Counted from the stretch's first letter, positions 1 to 5,700 are shown. The stretch: DNA of 7,663 bases from Chitinophagales bacterium (GCA_014380545.1 JACMJP010000337.1:1-7663), one strand, 5' to 3'. Numbers and translations: made by a program. Notes: generated from the letters alone by a model not told the origin.

Positions 1-1
1 A

Positions 2-211
2 AAATTTCAGATAGGTGAAATAGAATCATTTCTGAATGATACCAATTTTATGCGCATACACAGATCATTTATTGTTGCTATAAATAAAATTGAATCTTAC
101 AGTTATTCAGAAATTGAAATTGCAACGGGTACAGGTTTTAAAAAAATCCCTATTGGCAGAAATTATAAAGAGAATATTCTCCGTCTGTTAGGAAATAAAA
201 AAAAGCACTGA
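2..211 (+). CDS. LytTR-type response regulator, C-terminal fragment
   Basis: This is the last 69 codons of a gene that begins before the window, read in the frame that ends at the TGA at 209-211. The visible residues match the end of a LytTR (LytR/AlgR) DNA-binding domain: the RIHRSFIVAINKIES segment (residues about 18-32), a short beta segment SEIEIATG, then KIPIGRNYKENILRLL (about 48-63), which is the usual LytTR closing pattern. In Bacteroidota such domains normally sit behind a receiver domain and work as transcription regulators paired with a LytS/YehU-type histidine kinase. That part and any kinase gene would lie upstream and are not visible. The tail GNKKKH is lysine-rich. The stop codon lies inside the left arm of the hairpin at 203-228. 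The family call is strong; the full architecture is inferred. Confidence 0.85.
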   Translation, partial: KFQIGEIESFLNDTNFMRIHRSFIVAINKIESYSYSEIEIATGTGFKKIPIGRNYKENILRLLGNKKKH

Positions 212-228
212 AAAATATTTCAGTGCTT
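194..228 (-). terminator. Rho-independent terminator of the SRPBCC gene, possibly bidirectional
   Basis: A perfect 11-bp inverted repeat (203-213 with 218-228, arm AAGCACTGAAA) encloses a 4-base loop. On the minus strand the hairpin is followed at once by a run of U residues (complement of the A-rich 194-204), the classic intrinsic terminator for the minus-strand gene ending at 277. On the plus strand there is no good U tract, so its use for the LytTR gene, whose stop codon lies in the stem, is less certain. Confidence 0.8.
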
Positions 229-276
229 CATCAATAAATTATTCAATACTATTTGCCCTGAAACAATTGAATCGTT

Positions 277-861
277 TTACATTTCCATCATTTTCATTTT
301 TTCTGCTTGAGCGATAGCTGTTGCTTTTTCTGCCATAGTTTTTAAGTTGCTCAATCCTTTATCAAACATTTCATTCATTCCCTTGTCCACATTCATGAAT
401 AGCATCATTGCGTTCATCGGCCTTGTCATCCTGCTGTTGAAACCCCATGAAACTTTAACGCCACCTGCAGGATCGTCTTCCATTTTTGTCCAACCTGTTG
501 CATCGCTCTCCCATGGTTCAAGGAAATGCAATTTGGTTTCCATGCTTTTCATTGGTTCTACCGCAACTATTTCCTGTTCGCCACTTCCAACTTCCTTTAC
601 ATCACTCGTCCACTTTGAATGACCACCAACGGCGCAATCAGGACCTGAATACTCAACTTTCATATTCGGGTCCTGCTCTTTCCATGGTCCCCATTCGTTT
701 TGTTTTTGTAATGAACAAATATGTTCCCAAACTATTTCTTTTGGTGCATTAATGGTAATGGATCTTTCCGATTCCATTTTAGTAGGTGCTATAAAAGACA
801 GCACAGCTCCTATAATAATTAGTATCAGGAGGATGACTCCGATTGTTTTTAAGATTTTCAT
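277..861 (-). CDS. Membrane-anchored SRPBCC (polyketide cyclase-like) family protein
   Basis: A 194-residue protein with one N-terminal hydrophobic segment (about residues 5-25, ILKTIGVILLILIIIGAV) followed by a START/SRPBCC-type lipid- or ligand-binding fold. Typical family features are the opening strand ERSITINAPKEIVWEHI (32-48), the NEWGPWKEQDPNM stretch (55-67), the KVSWGF strand (136-141), and a last helix with the pattern MDKG...FDKGLSNLK (158-173). Such proteins bind hydrophobic ligands, but no substrate can be read from the sequence. The segment from about 145 to the end is methionine-rich and finishes MKMMEM. The ATG at 861 puts the membrane segment at the very N-terminus. There is no Shine-Dalgarno sequence, as is usual in Bacteroidota. 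The gene appears monocistronic, with a strong terminator downstream and a tRNA unit upstream. The family is confident; the function is unknown. Confidence 0.85.
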   Translation of the reverse strand: MKILKTIGVILLILIIIGAVLSFIAPTKMESERSITINAPKEIVWEHICSLQKQNEWGPWKEQDPNMKVEYSGPDCAVGGHSKWTSDVKEVGSGEQEIVAVEPMKSMETKLHFLEPWESDATGWTKMEDDPAGGVKVSWGFNSRMTRPMNAMMLFMNVDKGMNEMFDKGLSNLKTMAEKATAIAQAEKMKMMEM

Positions 862-882
862 AATATCAGGTTTTAGTTGGAA

Positions 883-890
883 TAAAGTTA
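883..890 (-). promoter_or_regulatory. Possible -7 element of the SRPBCC gene
   Basis: Read on the minus strand this is TAACTTTA, a 7-of-8 match, counting the two free positions, to the Bacteroidota -7 consensus TAnnTTTG, 21 bases before the ATG at 861. I see no matching TTG-type -33 box, so the call is weak. Confidence 0.3.
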
Positions 891-940
891 TAAAAAGTTC
901 TTTAGCAGGATAGAATATTATGCTTATTGTTCCGGGCGGG

Positions 941-963
941 CATTATTATTTATTATAATAATG
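941..963. other. AT-rich hairpin downstream of the tRNA pair
   Basis: A perfect 8-bp inverted repeat (CATTATTA at 941-948 with TAATAATG at 956-963) encloses a 7-base loop. On the minus strand it follows tRNA-Pro and a run of seven U residues (complement of 969-975). The U run precedes the hairpin, so this is not a textbook terminator. It may help end or process the tRNA transcript, or be chance in AT-rich DNA. The rest of 862-976 shows no gene. Confidence 0.3.
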
Positions 964-976
964 AGATTAAAAAAAG

Positions 977-1051
977 TCGGGGCGGCTGGATTCGAACCAG
1001 CGGCCTCCTGCTCCCAAAGCAGGCATTCTAACCGGGCTGAACTACGCCCCG
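977..1051 (-). tRNA. tRNA-Pro (anticodon TGG)
   Basis: A complete cloverleaf can be folded on the minus strand. The acceptor arm pairs CGGGGCG (1045-1051) with CGCCCCG (978-984), with discriminator A from 977. The T arm is GCTGG-TTCGAAT-CCAGC (985-1001). The anticodon stem CCTGC/GCAGG encloses the loop TTTGGGA, giving anticodon TGG at 1014-1016, which reads CCN proline codons through wobble. The 3' CCA is not encoded: the discriminator is followed by C and a U run, so CCA must be added by a nucleotidyltransferase. It lies 30 bases downstream of tRNA-Ser and is probably cotranscribed with it. Confidence 0.95.
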
Positions 1052-1081
1052 AACTTATTTTTAAATTATTTTAAGAACATG

Positions 1082-1168
1082 CGGTGAGGGAGAGATTCGA
1101 ACTCTCGGTACCGTTTCCAGTACGGCAGTTTAGCAAACTGCTGGTTTAAGCCACTCACCCACCTCACC
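1082..1168 (-). tRNA. tRNA-Ser (anticodon GCT)
   Basis: A class II tRNA of 87 bases on the minus strand. The acceptor arm pairs GGTGAGG (1162-1168) with CCTCACC (1083-1089), with discriminator G from 1082, as expected for serine tRNAs. The anticodon stem GCAGT/ACTGC encloses the loop TTGCTAA, giving anticodon GCT (1132-1134), which reads AGC and AGT. A long variable arm forms around GTAC/GTAC, and the T arm is GAGAG-TTCGAAT-CTCTC (1090-1106). CCA is not encoded. It is the first gene of a Ser-Pro tRNA pair. Confidence 0.95.
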
Positions 1169-1179
1169 CACAGGGACGG

Positions 1180-1187
1180 CAAAAGTA
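1180..1187 (-). promoter_or_regulatory. -7 promoter element for the tRNA-Ser/tRNA-Pro unit
   Basis: On the minus strand this reads TACTTTTG, an exact match to the Bacteroidota -7 consensus TAnnTTTG, ending 11 bases before the first base of tRNA-Ser. That spacing would give a very short 5' leader. A TTTG lies only 11 bases further upstream (1199-1202), too close for a normal -33 box, so the -33 element is unclear. Confidence 0.5.
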
Positions 1188-1292
1188 ATATAATATTCCA
1201 AATGAATAAAACACCAGGCGAAATATTCTGAGCTAATTTGAAGTTTGCATATTTTCATATCTGTGAATAATACAGGGAAAAGGAAAATGAAC

Positions 1293-1330
1293 AAAAAAAA
1301 TCCGATGAATTTCTTCAACGGATTTTTTTT
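1293..1330 (-). terminator. Rho-independent terminator of dnaA
   Basis: On the minus strand AATCCG pairs with CGGATT (1299-1304 with 1319-1324). After one internal mismatch TGAA pairs with TTCA, closing a GAAA tetraloop. A U run follows (complement of the A run at 1293-1300). It starts about 15 bases after the dnaA stop. A T run also follows on the plus strand, so it could work in both directions. The spacer 1169-1292 shows no gene beyond the tRNA promoter element. Confidence 0.8.
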
Positions 1331-1345
1331 AATTTGAAAAGTATT

Positions 1346-2782
1346 TTATGATATACTCAATTGAATTTTCTTTGTAAGGTCATCTACACTTTCTTTAAAC
1401 TTGCTGTCTGTATCCATTAAGTTTTGAATTGCCTGACAACTGTGAATAACGGTTGAGTGATCTCTTCCGCCAAAATGTTTTCCAATTGATTTTAAAGAAT
1501 TTTTTGTAAAATTTTTAGATAAGTACATACTTAATTGTCTTGCCTGCACAATTGCTCTTTTTCTTGTTTTCTCTCTTAATTTATCAACCGGAACTTCAAA
1601 ATAATCGCATACTGCTTTTTGTATAAAATCAATCGAAACTTCTCTCGACATATTTTTTACAAAATTCTTTACGATCTTTTTTGCAAGATCAAGGTCAATT
1701 TGTTTTTTATTGAGGGATGCCTGGGCTAATAATGAAACTAATGCACCTTCCAGTTCACGAACATTATTTGTAATATTATAAGCCACAAATTCAACAACAT
1801 CTTTTGGCAATTCAATTCCATCCGCATACATTTTCTTTTCGAGTATTGCGACTCTTGTTTCAAAATCCGGTGATTGCAGATCAGCACTTAGTCCCCATTT
1901 GAATCTTGATAATAATCTTTCTTCAACTCCTTCAAGATCTCTGGGCGGACGATCACTCGTTAAAATAATTTGTTTGCTTTCCTGGTGTAAATGATTAAAG
2001 ATATGAAAGAAGATGTCCTGCGTTTTTGCTTTGCCGGCAAAGAAATGAATATCATCAATAATTAATACATCTATCAACTGATAAAAATGCACAAAATCAT
2101 TTACTGAATTATTTTTTAACCCTTCTATAAATTGATTTGTAAATCTTTCAGCATTGGTATATAAAACAGTTTTATTCGGAAAATGTTGTTTTACTTCATT
2201 TCCTATTGCCTGCGCAAGATGCGTTTTACCTAAGCCAACACCACCATATAAAACTAATGGATTAAATGCGGTGCCTCCGGGTTTTTGCGCAACAGCATAA
2301 CCGGCACTTCTGCATAAGCGGTTGCAATCGCCTTCAATAAACGAATCAAAATTATAATTTGCGTTTAATCCCGATTCGATATTTACTTTTTTCAAACCAG
2401 GAATAACAAATGGATTTTTAATTGTATTTCCCATAACGAGTGGTGCGGCTACTTCAGGGTTTTTATTATTGCCTGTGTTATAATTCGGATATTCTATTGT
2501 GAACGGAGAATTATTTCCTGAACTATTCTCAACAATGATTCGATATTCTAACCGTGCATTATTTCCTAACTCCCGCTTTATTGTTTTTCTTAATAAAGTT
2601 ACATAATGTTCTTCTAACCATTCATAAAAAAACTGGCTCGGTACCTGAATGGTTAATATATCTTCATCCAACTTTACCGACTCTATAGGTTCAAACCATG
2701 TTTTAAAACTTTGCTGGTTAACATTATCTTTAATTATTTTCAGGCAATTCTGCCACACTGATTCATGATTCTTGCTGCCCAT
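1346..2782 (-). CDS. dnaA: Chromosomal replication initiator protein DnaA
   Basis: A 478-residue DnaA, normal length for Bacteroidota. Domain I (about 1-85) carries the conserved WFEPI segment (29-33). Domain II is a short Asn-rich linker (about 86-130). Domain III is the AAA+ ATPase, with Walker A GGVGLGKT (180-187), Walker B VLIIDDI (239-245), sensor I ILTSDRPP (273-280), the arginine-finger box ERLLSRF (288-294, R293) and sensor II NNVRELEGAL (339-348, R342). Domain IV (about 380-478) is the DNA-binding helix-turn-helix with the family signature GGRDHSTVIHSC (438-449). In the cytoplasm, ATP-bound DnaA binds 9-base boxes at oriC and opens the origin. The ATG at 2782 gives the conserved N-terminus (NHESVWQNCLKII). 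There is no Shine-Dalgarno sequence. The gene is alone, without dnaN next to it, and I see no TTATCCACA boxes around it. All catalytic motifs are intact. Confidence 0.98.
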   Translation of the reverse strand: MGSKNHESVWQNCLKIIKDNVNQQSFKTWFEPIESVKLDEDILTIQVPSQFFYEWLEEHYVTLLRKTIKRELGNNARLEYRIIVENSSGNNSPFTIEYPNYNTGNNKNPEVAAPLVMGNTIKNPFVIPGLKKVNIESGLNANYNFDSFIEGDCNRLCRSAGYAVAQKPGGTAFNPLVLYGGVGLGKTHLAQAIGNEVKQHFPNKTVLYTNAERFTNQFIEGLKNNSVNDFVHFYQLIDVLIIDDIHFFAGKAKTQDIFFHIFNHLHQESKQIILTSDRPPRDLEGVEERLLSRFKWGLSADLQSPDFETRVAILEKKMYADGIELPKDVVEFVAYNITNNVRELEGALVSLLAQASLNKKQIDLDLAKKIVKNFVKNMSREVSIDFIQKAVCDYFEVPVDKLREKTRKRAIVQARQLSMYLSKNFTKNSLKSIGKHFGGRDHSTVIHSCQAIQNLMDTDSKFKESVDDLTKKIQLSIS

Positions 2783-2863
2783 GTTTTGGTTCGTGAATTT
2801 TTTAATGTTGCCTTAATTATTTATTTACAGTAAGGGAACACGAATGTGAGTAAAAAATATTTC

Positions 2864-2880
2864 AAAAAAAAATTTTTTTT
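2864..2880. other. A9T8 homopolymer tract between dnaA and the nucleotidase pair
   Basis: Nine A residues run directly into eight T residues, a self-complementary tract in the 105-base gap before dnaA. It starts 8 bases after the metallophosphatase stop codon, and its minus-strand U run might help end that transcript, but there is no GC stem. A-tracts of this kind bend DNA, which could also matter for the dnaA promoter region. No clear -7 element for dnaA was found in the gap. Confidence 0.35.
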
Positions 2881-2887
2881 CGCTTGT

Positions 2888-3808
2888 TTATTTGCTAACA
2901 ATAACAGGTGTTCCGGAATGCCATTTTTTACCGAATTTTTTTTCGAAAAAAATATCTATTCTTCCTAACCATACTCCTGCCCATCCTACCTGGTTAACGA
3001 GTACGTTTTGGTTGGCAATATTTTTGTAAACTGTCGGACTTTGCAAAAATGTATGTGTATGCCCTCCCAAAATAATATCAATGCCTTCTGTTTGCCGGGA
3101 TAATGTAGTGTCTGAAATTTTGTTGTCTTCATAATTATATCCTAAGTGTGATAAACAAATTACTAAATCGCATTTTTCATCATAACGTAAAATGTTACTC
3201 ATATTTTGTGCAGTGCTTACCGGGTCATTATAAATTGTGTTGTTGTATAACTTATCAGGAACTAATCCTTTTAATTCAATCCCCAAACCAAATACGCCAA
3301 CTTTTATATCTTTCTTATCAAATATTTTATATGTTAATGTTTTTTTGTTCAACACAGTATCAGAAAAATCATAATTGGAAACGATGATAGGAAAGTTTGC
3401 ATGTGGTAATTGTTTTTCAAAACCATCTATGCCGGCATCAAAATCATGATTACCCATTGTAGCGGCATCATATTGCATTTCGCTCATTAGCTTCATTTCC
3501 AATTCGCCATGATAAAAATTAAAATAGGGTGTACCCTGAAAAATATCCCCGGAATCTAATAATAAAACATTTTCTTCCTGTGCTCTTATTACTTCAATAA
3601 TTGCAGCTTTTTGCGCCATACCACCCATGCCCGGAAATTTTTTATCATCAATAGGAAATGGATCTACCCTGCTGTGTACATCATTGCTATGCAGAATAGT
3701 AAGTTTGCGCACTTTTTCTGCAGCGAATGCTTCGAGTGGAAAACCTCCAAGCCCCACAAGTGCAGCGCCTGTTCCAAATTGTTGTATAAATTTTCTCCTA
3801 TTCTGCAT
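2888..3808 (-). CDS. Metallophosphatase with Tat signal (N-terminal half of split 5'-nucleotidase)
   Basis: A 306-residue calcineurin-like phosphoesterase of the UshA/YfkN 5'-nucleotidase type. The N-terminus has a twin-arginine pattern NRRKFIQQ (3-10), a hydrophobic stretch and an AFAA cleavage-like site near 27-30, suggesting Tat export. All metal-binding blocks of the two-metal centre are present: NDVH (D43, H45), SGD (D88), GNHDFD (N120, H121), SHLG (H221) and GGHTHT (H250, H252). The C-terminal substrate-binding domain of UshA is missing here and is encoded by the upstream gene, which overlaps this one by 11 bases. The expected reaction is hydrolysis of nucleotide or other phosphate esters outside the cytoplasm; the real substrate is unknown. 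The ATG at 3808 is supported by the upstream purine-rich GGAAGG. Tandem genes like this are, as I recall, common in Bacteroidota, so it is probably not a recent break. Confidence 0.9.
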   Translation of the reverse strand: MQNRRKFIQQFGTGAALVGLGGFPLEAFAAEKVRKLTILHSNDVHSRVDPFPIDDKKFPGMGGMAQKAAIIEVIRAQEENVLLLDSGDIFQGTPYFNFYHGELEMKLMSEMQYDAATMGNHDFDAGIDGFEKQLPHANFPIIVSNYDFSDTVLNKKTLTYKIFDKKDIKVGVFGLGIELKGLVPDKLYNNTIYNDPVSTAQNMSNILRYDEKCDLVICLSHLGYNYEDNKISDTTLSRQTEGIDIILGGHTHTFLQSPTVYKNIANQNVLVNQVGWAGVWLGRIDIFFEKKFGKKWHSGTPVIVSK

Positions 3809-4541
3809 ATTTAATCCTTCCGTCTAATACCGTAGTAATATTTTTCCCGGCTGCATTTTCTTTTTCTATATAATTTAAAACTATATCACGAATGGTAGCA
3901 CCAAGAAAATTATTTTCTTTGTCAACAAGAAAATCTAATTTATCTCCACCATTCGCCATATAATCATTCATGATAACACGATATGTTGCCGTGGTATCAA
4001 AAGGCATATTATTAATTTTAATATTATATGCTTTTCCGCTCTCTATAAAAAATGAAATTCCTGCTACAGGCCATCCACCTTCATCCACAATTTTTTGTAT
4101 CAACCGGGCAGTTGATTCTGCATCCAAAGTAACAATAACTCCGAAATTTTCAAAGGGTAATAGTTCAAAAATTTTTCCTCTTGTAAGAACTCCTGCATAA
4201 ATAGCATCTAACCGTATGCCGCCATAATTATATACCGCAAAATCTATCGGCATGTTGTAGGTTTCCACTCCTTCTTTTAATAGTACATCACAAACAAAAT
4301 TTCCAAGGCCTGACTCAGGTTTCATTTTTCTCATATCAGCTTCAACATACCCGATCACTTCATTCATTTCACCGCTTAATTCATTTTTATAAGGTTGAAT
4401 AATTTTAATTATTGATGAATCTTCACCTGCAGAATTTATTCTCAGATTTTCTGCATTATAATTTATTTGTGTATAATGACTGCATGAAAATTGAAGGATG
4501 AGAAAAAAGAAAATACTATATAATAAGCAGTGTTGTTTCAT
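3798..4541 (-). CDS. 5'-nucleotidase C-terminal domain lipoprotein
   Basis: A 247-residue protein that is essentially only the C-terminal domain of UshA-type 5'-nucleotidases. Family landmarks are SGLGNFVCDVL (77-87), the NYGGIRLD loop (about 104-111), the LTRGKIFELLPFENF block (about 118-132) and NDYMANGGDKLDFL (about 191-204), where Tyr stands in the place of the Phe of FNATGGDGY in UshA. In UshA these loops form the nucleoside-binding pocket that closes over the metal site. The N-terminus is a signal peptide with a lipoprotein-like cysteine (LQFSC, C20). Glutamine at -3 is not canonical, but rules are relaxed in Bacteroidota. The protein has no metal ligands and so is presumably inactive alone. 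It likely pairs with the metallophosphatase encoded just downstream, which overlaps it by 11 bases. The ATG at 4541 gives a well-formed signal peptide. Confidence 0.88.
   Translation of the reverse strand: MKQHCLLYSIFFFLILQFSCSHYTQINYNAENLRINSAGEDSSIIKIIQPYKNELSGEMNEVIGYVEADMRKMKPESGLGNFVCDVLLKEGVETYNMPIDFAVYNYGGIRLDAIYAGVLTRGKIFELLPFENFGVIVTLDAESTARLIQKIVDEGGWPVAGISFFIESGKAYNIKINNMPFDTTATYRVIMNDYMANGGDKLDFLVDKENNFLGATIRDIVLNYIEKENAAGKNITTVLDGRIKYAE
3816..3822 (-). promoter_or_regulatory. Shine-Dalgarno-like site for the metallophosphatase gene
   Basis: On the minus strand GGAAGGA lies about 7 bases before the ATG at 3808 and inside the last codons of the upstream gene. Other genes in this window lack such a site. 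Together with the 11-base overlap it suggests translational coupling or re-initiation. Confidence 0.45.
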
Positions 4542-4551
4542 ACCTAAATAT

Positions 4552-4566
4552 TCAGAAAAATTCTGA
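4552..4566. other. Small hairpin just upstream of the nucleotidase start codon
   Basis: TCAGAA (4552-4557) and TTCTGA (4561-4566) form a 6-bp stem with an AAA loop, 10 bases before the ATG at 4541 on the minus strand. In the leader RNA it would sit over the ribosome-binding zone. It is short and AT-rich, so chance is quite possible. The rest of 4542-4644 contains no gene and no clear terminator for the upstream membrane-protein gene, so read-through into the nucleotidase pair is possible. Confidence 0.25.
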
Positions 4567-4644
4567 TAGAAAAAAACTAAAAATGAAAAAATATTTTTGT
4601 GTTAAACTGGGGAGTGATCTCAGACTGGGCAAATGAAGAAAATA

Positions 4645-5175
4645 TTATTTCTCAAATAAAAGCATCACTTCTTTTTTCAATTGCAATAATGCTTTTTCAA
4701 TTGCAGTTTCCTGCTCTGTTTCAGCAAGTTCACCAATAATTTTTTTGTGTAATTCTATAGATGGAAGATCAGGTGGCAAATTCATCGCATTTCTGTTAAC
4801 AATACTTATGATCTCTTCTTTGGCAGTTTTTATAATTGCCCATGATTCTGCACTTACATATATCTGCTGGCTTACGTTATGTTCGTATTCCATGCGGATA
4901 TTATTTATGAGAATAGTCCTGAATTCACCAGCTGTCATGTCGCTTTTGCGTACCCTGGGCAATAAATTATGGAGGGCAATCCGCTCAAGAAACATTGTTA
5001 GACGTTCATAAGCCTGCATCCTTACAGGCAATGATTCCCGCAGGTTTGCCTGCCTGTATTCAAACAGGCGCAGCTTATAATCTTTCTCGAGAAAAACTTT
5101 AATGACATAAAACATGACAAGAAATACAATTATTGCAGGAATAATATAAGAAACTATCAGCCAGATGGGTTCCAT
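4645..5175 (-). CDS. Uncharacterised single-pass membrane protein (Bacteroidota family)
   Basis: A 176-residue protein with one N-terminal transmembrane segment (about residues 5-28, WLIVSYIIPAIIVFLVMFYVIKVF), followed by a basic, mostly helical cytoplasmic-type region. A conserved-looking core runs LRESLPVRMQAYERLTMFLERIALHNLLPRV (two adjacent stretches, about 45-75). A segment FRTILINNIRMEYEHNVSQQIYVS (about 85-109) comes next, and a charged C-terminal helix, rich in Glu and Lys, ends the protein. I recall this pattern from Bacteroidota proteins carried as domains of unknown function (DUF7935 is my best match, from memory only). Nothing indicates an enzymatic role. The ATG at 5175 starts right before the membrane segment. 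It is transcribed divergently from the IscA-like gene and has its own -7 element. Confidence 0.75.
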   Translation of the reverse strand: MEPIWLIVSYIIPAIIVFLVMFYVIKVFLEKDYKLRLFEYRQANLRESLPVRMQAYERLTMFLERIALHNLLPRVRKSDMTAGEFRTILINNIRMEYEHNVSQQIYVSAESWAIIKTAKEEIISIVNRNAMNLPPDLPSIELHKKIIGELAETEQETAIEKALLQLKKEVMLLFEK

Positions 5176-5210
5176 AATTATAAAAATTTATTGTTTAAAA
5201 ATTGGGAGTG

Positions 5211-5218
5211 CAAATATA
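5211..5218 (-). promoter_or_regulatory. -7 promoter element of the membrane-protein gene
   Basis: On the minus strand this is TATATTTG, an exact match to TAnnTTTG, 35 bases before the ATG at 5175. The expected TTG-type -33 box is not clear; a TTCGTG lies about 20-25 bases further upstream. Confidence 0.55.
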
Positions 5219-5267
5219 CTTCCTGCACATTAACGCACACGAACTTAAAAGAATTATTTATGTTTTA

Positions 5268-5275
5268 TAAATTTG
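5268..5275 (+). promoter_or_regulatory. -7 promoter element of the IscA-like gene
   Basis: TAAATTTG is an exact match to the Bacteroidota -7 consensus TAnnTTTG, 21 bases before the ATG at 5297, which implies a short leader of roughly 15 bases without a Shine-Dalgarno sequence. No good -33 TTG is seen at the usual 19-21 base spacing. Confidence 0.55.
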
Positions 5276-5296
5276 TATCAAATTAACACATAACAT

Positions 5297-5644
5297 ATGC
5301 AGGATATACTAACGGAAGCCCCGGTAACATTAACTGAAGGGGCGTATAAAGAATTAAAAAAAATAAGGACAGAAAAAAGTATTCCTGAGGAATATGCTTT
5401 GCGCATAGGGGTAAAAGGCGGCGGATGCGCAGGAATGTCTTATATTTTGGGTTTCGATCAAAAGAATGAAAACGACAATATTTATCAAATTGATGACCTT
5501 ACGATTTATATGGAAAAATCGCACGGAATGTATTTAGTGGGGATGGAGATAGATTTTGTAGACGGGTTAAATAACAGGGGGTTTACCTTTAATAATCCGA
5601 ATGCCTCCAAAACCTGCGGCTGCGGAACCAGTTTCTCAGCATAA
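5297..5644 (+). CDS. Iron-sulfur cluster assembly protein, HesB/IscA/SufA family
   Basis: A 115-residue A-type Fe-S carrier, normal length for the family. The three conserved cysteines are present: C44 in VKGGGCAGMSY and C107 and C109 in the C-terminal TCGCGTSF. The order LTEGAYKELKKI (helix 1), LRIGVKGGGCAG, DLTIYME, and GFTFNNPNASKTCGCG is typical. Such proteins act as dimers in the cytoplasm, holding a [2Fe-2S] or [4Fe-4S] cluster or iron and passing it from the SUF or ISC scaffold to apo-enzymes. No suf or isc genes are visible nearby, so whether this is SufA, IscA or ErpA cannot be decided and I give no symbol. The ATG at 5297 follows the -7 element closely. The gene is alone, divergent from the membrane-protein gene and convergent with the TPR gene. 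Confidence 0.95.
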   Translation: MQDILTEAPVTLTEGAYKELKKIRTEKSIPEEYALRIGVKGGGCAGMSYILGFDQKNENDNIYQIDDLTIYMEKSHGMYLVGMEIDFVDGLNNRGFTFNNPNASKTCGCGTSFSA

Positions 5645-5668
5645 ACTATTTATAAAGAAAAGATTTAA

Positions 5669-5700
5669 CAAAGAGGCAGAAATATATTTCTGCCTCTTTG
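5669..5700. terminator. Bidirectional terminator between convergent genes
   Basis: A perfect 14-bp stem (CAAAGAGGCAGAAA at 5669-5682 with its complement at 5687-5700) has a TATA loop. It sits 24 bases after the IscA-like stop and 3 bases after the TPR gene's stop on the other strand. On the plus strand the U-rich end of the stem is extended by CTTTT, which suits termination of the IscA-like gene. The symmetric stem can serve both transcripts. Confidence 0.85.

Noticed and set aside
929..942. GC-rich patch TCCGGGCGGGCA in the spacer after the tRNA genes as an integration site or terminator
   Set aside because: No pairing partner, no copy of a tRNA end and no integrase gene nearby.
1130..1318. 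62-codon minus-strand frame beginning with a signal-peptide-like stretch (MKKFIGFFLFIF)
   Set aside because: It overlaps the 5' half of tRNA-Ser; its end, GEVGEWLKPAVC, is the translated tRNA, a common false gene. Its start lies in the dnaA terminator.
3148..3387. Plus-strand frames at 347-622, 486-752, 3148-3387, 3611-3814, 3627-3827, 3970-4200 and 4745-5011
   Set aside because: All lie opposite well-supported minus-strand genes, show no family pattern and have no promoter or ribosome site.
3798..3808. Frameshift breaking a single 5'-nucleotidase gene
   Set aside because: The order of the halves is reversed compared with UshA and each half has its own signal peptide, so one frameshift cannot explain it.
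4076..4091. DnaA-box-like TCATCCACA within the nucleotidase C-terminal gene
   Set aside because: A single copy with one mismatch to TTATCCACA, inside a coding region, with no neighbours; not an origin.
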